Shown here: positions 61,003 to 64,000 of the stretch, in pieces
How the letters are laid out: the number at the start of each line of letters is the position of its first letter
Position numbering within the stretch: the first letter of the stretch is position 1
NCBI GenBank assembly: GCA_036784855.1
Contig: JAZDSV010000016.1
Span: 252,709 to 316,708, forward strand
DNA from: Aphelidium insulamus
Taxonomy: Eukaryota > Aphelidiomycota > Aphelidea > Aphelidiaceae
DNA: 64,000 nt
Reading direction: 5' to 3'
Translations under genes and position numbers: made by a program
Notes under the pieces: generated by a model
Told to the model about the DNA's origin: nothing
The model's input: only the letters and a program-made list of their open reading frames with translations
Databases searched by the model: none

Positions 61003-61056
61003 GACTAATCTAGGGAGGACTCGAGCCCTCGGCGGAGAGCGGAGGACTCGCGGCGT
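61003..61056 (+). repeat. left terminal inverted repeat of the MULE
   Basis: GGACTAATCTAGGGAGGACT leads into TCGAGCCCTCGGCGGAGAGC and GGAGGACTCG. The string GGAGGACTCG occurs twice within it (61014, 61041). It pairs with 63964-64000. Confidence 0.8.
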
Positions 61057-61149
61057 TGCTAGGCTGCCAATCAACTGTCAAAAGTGCTAAGTCCGCTCAT
61101 ATAAACATTTATTAAATTCAATCTTTTGCCGCCCTCACATGCACCTCAC

Positions 61150-63880
61150 TCACGCCCGCCATGGACGTCGATTTTCCTTCTCAAGCACATCACGGGCGCG
61201 CTTCTTTGGAGGGCGACCGCGACCACGAACACGTTTCGGATCTTGCAGCTGTTCAGACTCCTCCACCTCATTCAGCTGCACATCAACACTTGCCACGCCA
61301 CGAGGATGCAAAAACGCGTCGTAAACGGCCAGTAATGTACGAAACAGGGGCCCACCACTAACTGCACGATGAACTCGAACAGCCATCTCGCGTAGGTGCT
61401 GATATTGTCCTTTTGAAGATGTTGGCAGCTGTATTGCCTCGGTTGCCTCCTCATCAGCCGCAGGTTCAGAGGATGGTGGTGGTGCTGGCTCCACCATGGG
61501 TTCCACGACCGTTGCATTGTTGGCAATTTCAACCTCGACATGGTAACGCGTTCGAAAAGTCTCTTTTGGCAGCTCGGACATATTTTTTGCCTTGGCCCAG
61601 GCCAAGTAGTGTCGACATGGAATGCCATTAGATAGCATTCGTCCACATGAACACGTGTTGCTCTCGTGGCCGTCATACTCAACTGTGTGGTTACCATTAA
61701 TGCTTGCAATCTTCCCTGTTTCAGCCAAGGTGAATGTGGCACTTTTGCTGAGCTCCTTCTTGAACTCCTTAAATGCCCAACGCGTAACTTTCTTTGCTAC
61801 GTCCGCCTCGAATTCTATTGTAGTTTCTACCGCATTTCCTGCACTACTCCAATTCAGTTCAGGCAGAAAACACGTGAAACATACCGTATCAGCCGATTAT
61901 CTTCCAGACCGCGTCGCTCATCCTCATTCTCCAGTCGGCAGCTCATAATGGTTGACATAACGTCAACAAGTCGCTTCTCTGGGCCAACAAGTCGTTTAAT
62001 CCAAGCATTCCATCCTTCAGAGCGTTGCGTGGTAGACATTCCTGCATCAAAGTGATGTTTGGAGTAGGCATATACCCACTTCTGACGGCATCCGTAGAGA
62101 CGTGACATATACGTGCACGAGTCACATGTCGTTTGCTGAGGTAAAGTTGGACTTGGCGGTTCTGTATTGTGCAACTGCTCACAGCAGCACACCAGTTGTT
62201 GCAACTTTGGAAACGCGTTGGTCTCAAACTCTTCAACTGACTTGTATGCCACACACGCGTTAAACAACTGGAGAAATTCGGTGCGATGAGCGCCCATGGC
62301 TCGCCCAAGCTTCTTAATGACGTTTTTCTGGAAGTGCCACGCGCACAGTCGATGAACAGTATTAGGGAAAACGGCGGCAACTGAAGCAGAAATGGCAGGA
62401 TCATCGTCGGTGAAGAATGTCTCCGGCGGTACAACAAGCAACTTCTGGAATTGTCTGAATGCCCACGATATTGTTTCGATCGTTTCATCTGCCAGTAGAC
62501 ACACAGCAAACGTTACTGTGTGCCCATCGCCATCAACTCCCACAAATGGGGCAAGTGGCATACAAAGAGAGTTCGTCTTGTACGTAGGGTCGAAGAGCAC
62601 TGTATCGCCATATTTCTGCACCAGCTGCCGCTGGTCTCCATTTGCCCAAAATACGGCTTGCATGACGTTGTCGGTCTGTTTAATCATGTAGAAAAACTGG
62701 TTGTCGGCTTCGAACTGAGCTTGAAACGCGATAAGAATCTCTTCCGCCTGAGGCATTTGTGGCTTTAACTGCAACGAAGCTCGAAAATTCGCCACATCTT
62801 TCTTAGTCCACGTGCGCTGTACGTTAGAGAACTCTTGTCCAATAATTTCCATTATTAGCTGCACGTTTGCACTGGTGCGTGACAGAACTTCAATTCGTTC
62901 ACGTATAGCCCGTGGGATAAATCGATTGCCAGGTAGCAAGTGCGCATACTTTTTCTTCACCATAGCATGATTGTGCTCCAGGTTGGCAAGATGTACGTGA
63001 TATCCGGGGCGACCCTCATTGATATGAATCCACACCTGTATGAGCATAAATGACACGTGTGAACATGAACACTACATACCCTGAAAGGACAGTCACACTT
63101 AATCGAGTTTTGTGTGGTTTGCTTCCCGCTCTGGCTGCATACAATGCGACGACGGCGAACAACACCATCTTTAACCGCAACTGCCGAAAGTCGGACGGAA
63201 AATCCCTTGTGGACCGCATATTGGCGGCACTTGGCATGCGCCTCTTCCAATGTTTCAAAAGTGTCTTGCTCTTTTATCGTCAGTTCTTCTGCCATTGATG
63301 TTATGGCGCTGGAAGACAAGCAAGTGTGGATATCACCTTCATCGCCATCATCACTGCCCAGAACAGACACCGCTCGGCCCAGCTGAGTAATACCTTGAAA
63401 TTCGTCCATGTCATCATCTATAACCGGATAAGCATGTAGTCAGCAATACTGACACCGTACCGCTGCCGCTATCAAGTCCACCGTATCCATCCTCGGCATC
63501 TTCGTCCTGAGATGCCACATTATGCTGGTCATCGACCGCCTGCAGCTGAATTTAGATGCCAGAGGTGAAGTTCTTAGTTGCCTGAGTGGGTTCCATGTCA
63601 TGTATAGCTGCATCGTCACGCCACAGTCCACTGTTGGGCACAACAGTTGCCAGATCACCCAAAAATTCGTCCAAATCCACCGAAAGTTCGCTTGGTAGGC
63701 CGCCAATGTCGTCAGCAAGGTCGCTTGGCAGGTCATCATCCGCAGCGCCAGCCAGCAGCGCCATGAACCCGTGGCCATCGGCATCTACAGATAGTAAGGC
63801 TATGTGTCAGCAACCCGCTCATTGCGCTGATGCCGCCTACCGCTATGCTGCAGGCGAGCGGTGGAATACGCTGGCAGCAT
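61150..63880 (-). CDS. MULE transposase, FAR1-type
   Basis: Six exons (63841-63880, 63582-63784, 63461-63539, 63080-63417, 61885-63035, 61150-61843) give 834 residues. An acidic N terminus leads to a FAR1-type DNA-binding zinc region (EEAHAKCRQYAVHKGFSVR ... CDCPFRVWIHINEG, EHNHAM). The MULE DDE domain shows the first Asp in LFDPTYKTN, the second in FFTDDDPAI and the CAWHFQKN helix. A SWIM zinc finger (CSCGRMLSNGIPCRH) follows, then a basic C terminus (RGRGRPPKKR). The intron at 63540-63581 has a GC donor (CAG|GCAACT), the same unusual splice class as the host genes. The frame has no lesion, so the element may be active or recently inserted. Confidence 0.88.
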
Positions 63881-63963
63881 TGTACGCACTTGTGAAAATA
63901 CAACAAAAGGGTTCTATTGTTTCCTGGCAAACGCCGCCGTTGGCATGGCGTTGTTGTTTGCTG

Positions 63964-64000
63964 GCGGCGAGTCCTCCAATCTCCGTCGAGGGCTCGAGTC
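63964..64000 (-). repeat. right terminal inverted repeat of the MULE (partial)
   Basis: The last bases of the window (CGGCGAGTCCTCC ... GAGGGCTCGAGTC) are the reverse complement of 61018-61055 with few mismatches. The outer end is cut off by the window edge. Confidence 0.8.

Larger units (their letters stand above)
61003..64000. mobile_element. Mutator-like DNA transposon (MULE), right end outside window
   Basis: Bounded on the left by an inverted repeat at about 61003-61056 whose inner part (GACTCGAGCCCTCGGCGGAG) is the reverse complement, with about four mismatches over 37 bp, of the last bases of the window (63964-64000). Between them lies one gene, a MULE/FAR1-type transposase on the minus strand whose spliced frame is uninterrupted. 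The element is therefore at least 3.0 kb. The outermost bases of the right repeat and any target-site duplication fall beyond 64000. Confidence 0.85.

Overview
The window is nuclear DNA of a eukaryote with short spliceosomal introns (about 90 located by eye, mostly 39-85 nt). The gene content points to the fungal side of the opisthokonts, in a lineage that still makes flagella. Fungal-looking features are a bHLH-zipper factor of fungal type, an Msn2-like pair of C2H2 fingers, a FUR1-type uracil phosphoribosyltransferase and three secreted proteins that resemble Kre9/Knh1 proteins. Flagellar features are a SAXO/STOP axonemal protein and a CDK20/CCRK-like kinase. A zoosporic early-diverging fungus or close relative is my best inference; the sequence alone does not name a species. 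The organism appears able to undergo meiosis (MND1).

Layout. 1-5.5 kb: SEC22 tail, bHLH factor, two secreted Cys-rich paralogues (the second frameshifted), a Myb/SANT protein. 5.4-7.3 kb: a caspase-like gene with a frameshift and a truncated copy upstream. 7.8-11.4 kb: a PNGase fused to an L-type-lectin-like domain, and TRAPPC13. 11.7-17.8 kb: secreted ankyrin proteins and HGH1, including a segmental duplication in which each copy kept a different gene. 17.9-29 kb: a C2-C1-RasGAP protein, a YqgF/RuvX nuclease, a three-unit secreted protein, decayed and intact Cys-rich paralogues, uracil phosphoribosyltransferase and the C2H2 factor. 29.7-39 kb is a dense housekeeping block: MOB1, PRP28/DDX23, UBC7/UBE2G, ERV41/ERGIC2, Maf, MND1 and an L51/S25-fold mitoribosomal protein. 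39.2-43.5 kb: two more secreted ankyrin genes, both broken. 43.7-51.4 kb: GET3, SAXO, a REEP/TB2 protein and glutamine-fructose-6-phosphate transaminase. 52.1-55.8 kb: a tandem trio of secreted proteins sharing one exon design. 55.9-59.5 kb: glycine-cleavage T-protein, a NIP30-domain protein and CDK20. 59.9 kb to the end: a 60-bp perfect palindrome, a possible A-tailed retroposon and a Mutator-like (MULE) transposon whose transposase reads intact and whose right inverted repeat runs off the window.

The housekeeping genes are intact and their spliced lengths are all multiples of three. Lesions cluster instead in the secreted families (Cys-rich, ankyrin) and the caspase-like gene, which look like fast birth-and-death families. 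Several act in the secretory pathway (SEC22, ERV41, TRAPPC13, GET3, REEP, PNGase, UBC7), but there is no operon logic; neighbours are simply close, often divergent or convergent. The most unusual global signal is splicing: nine of about 90 introns use GC-AG borders, with every donor reading GCA, roughly ten times the share usual in eukaryotes.
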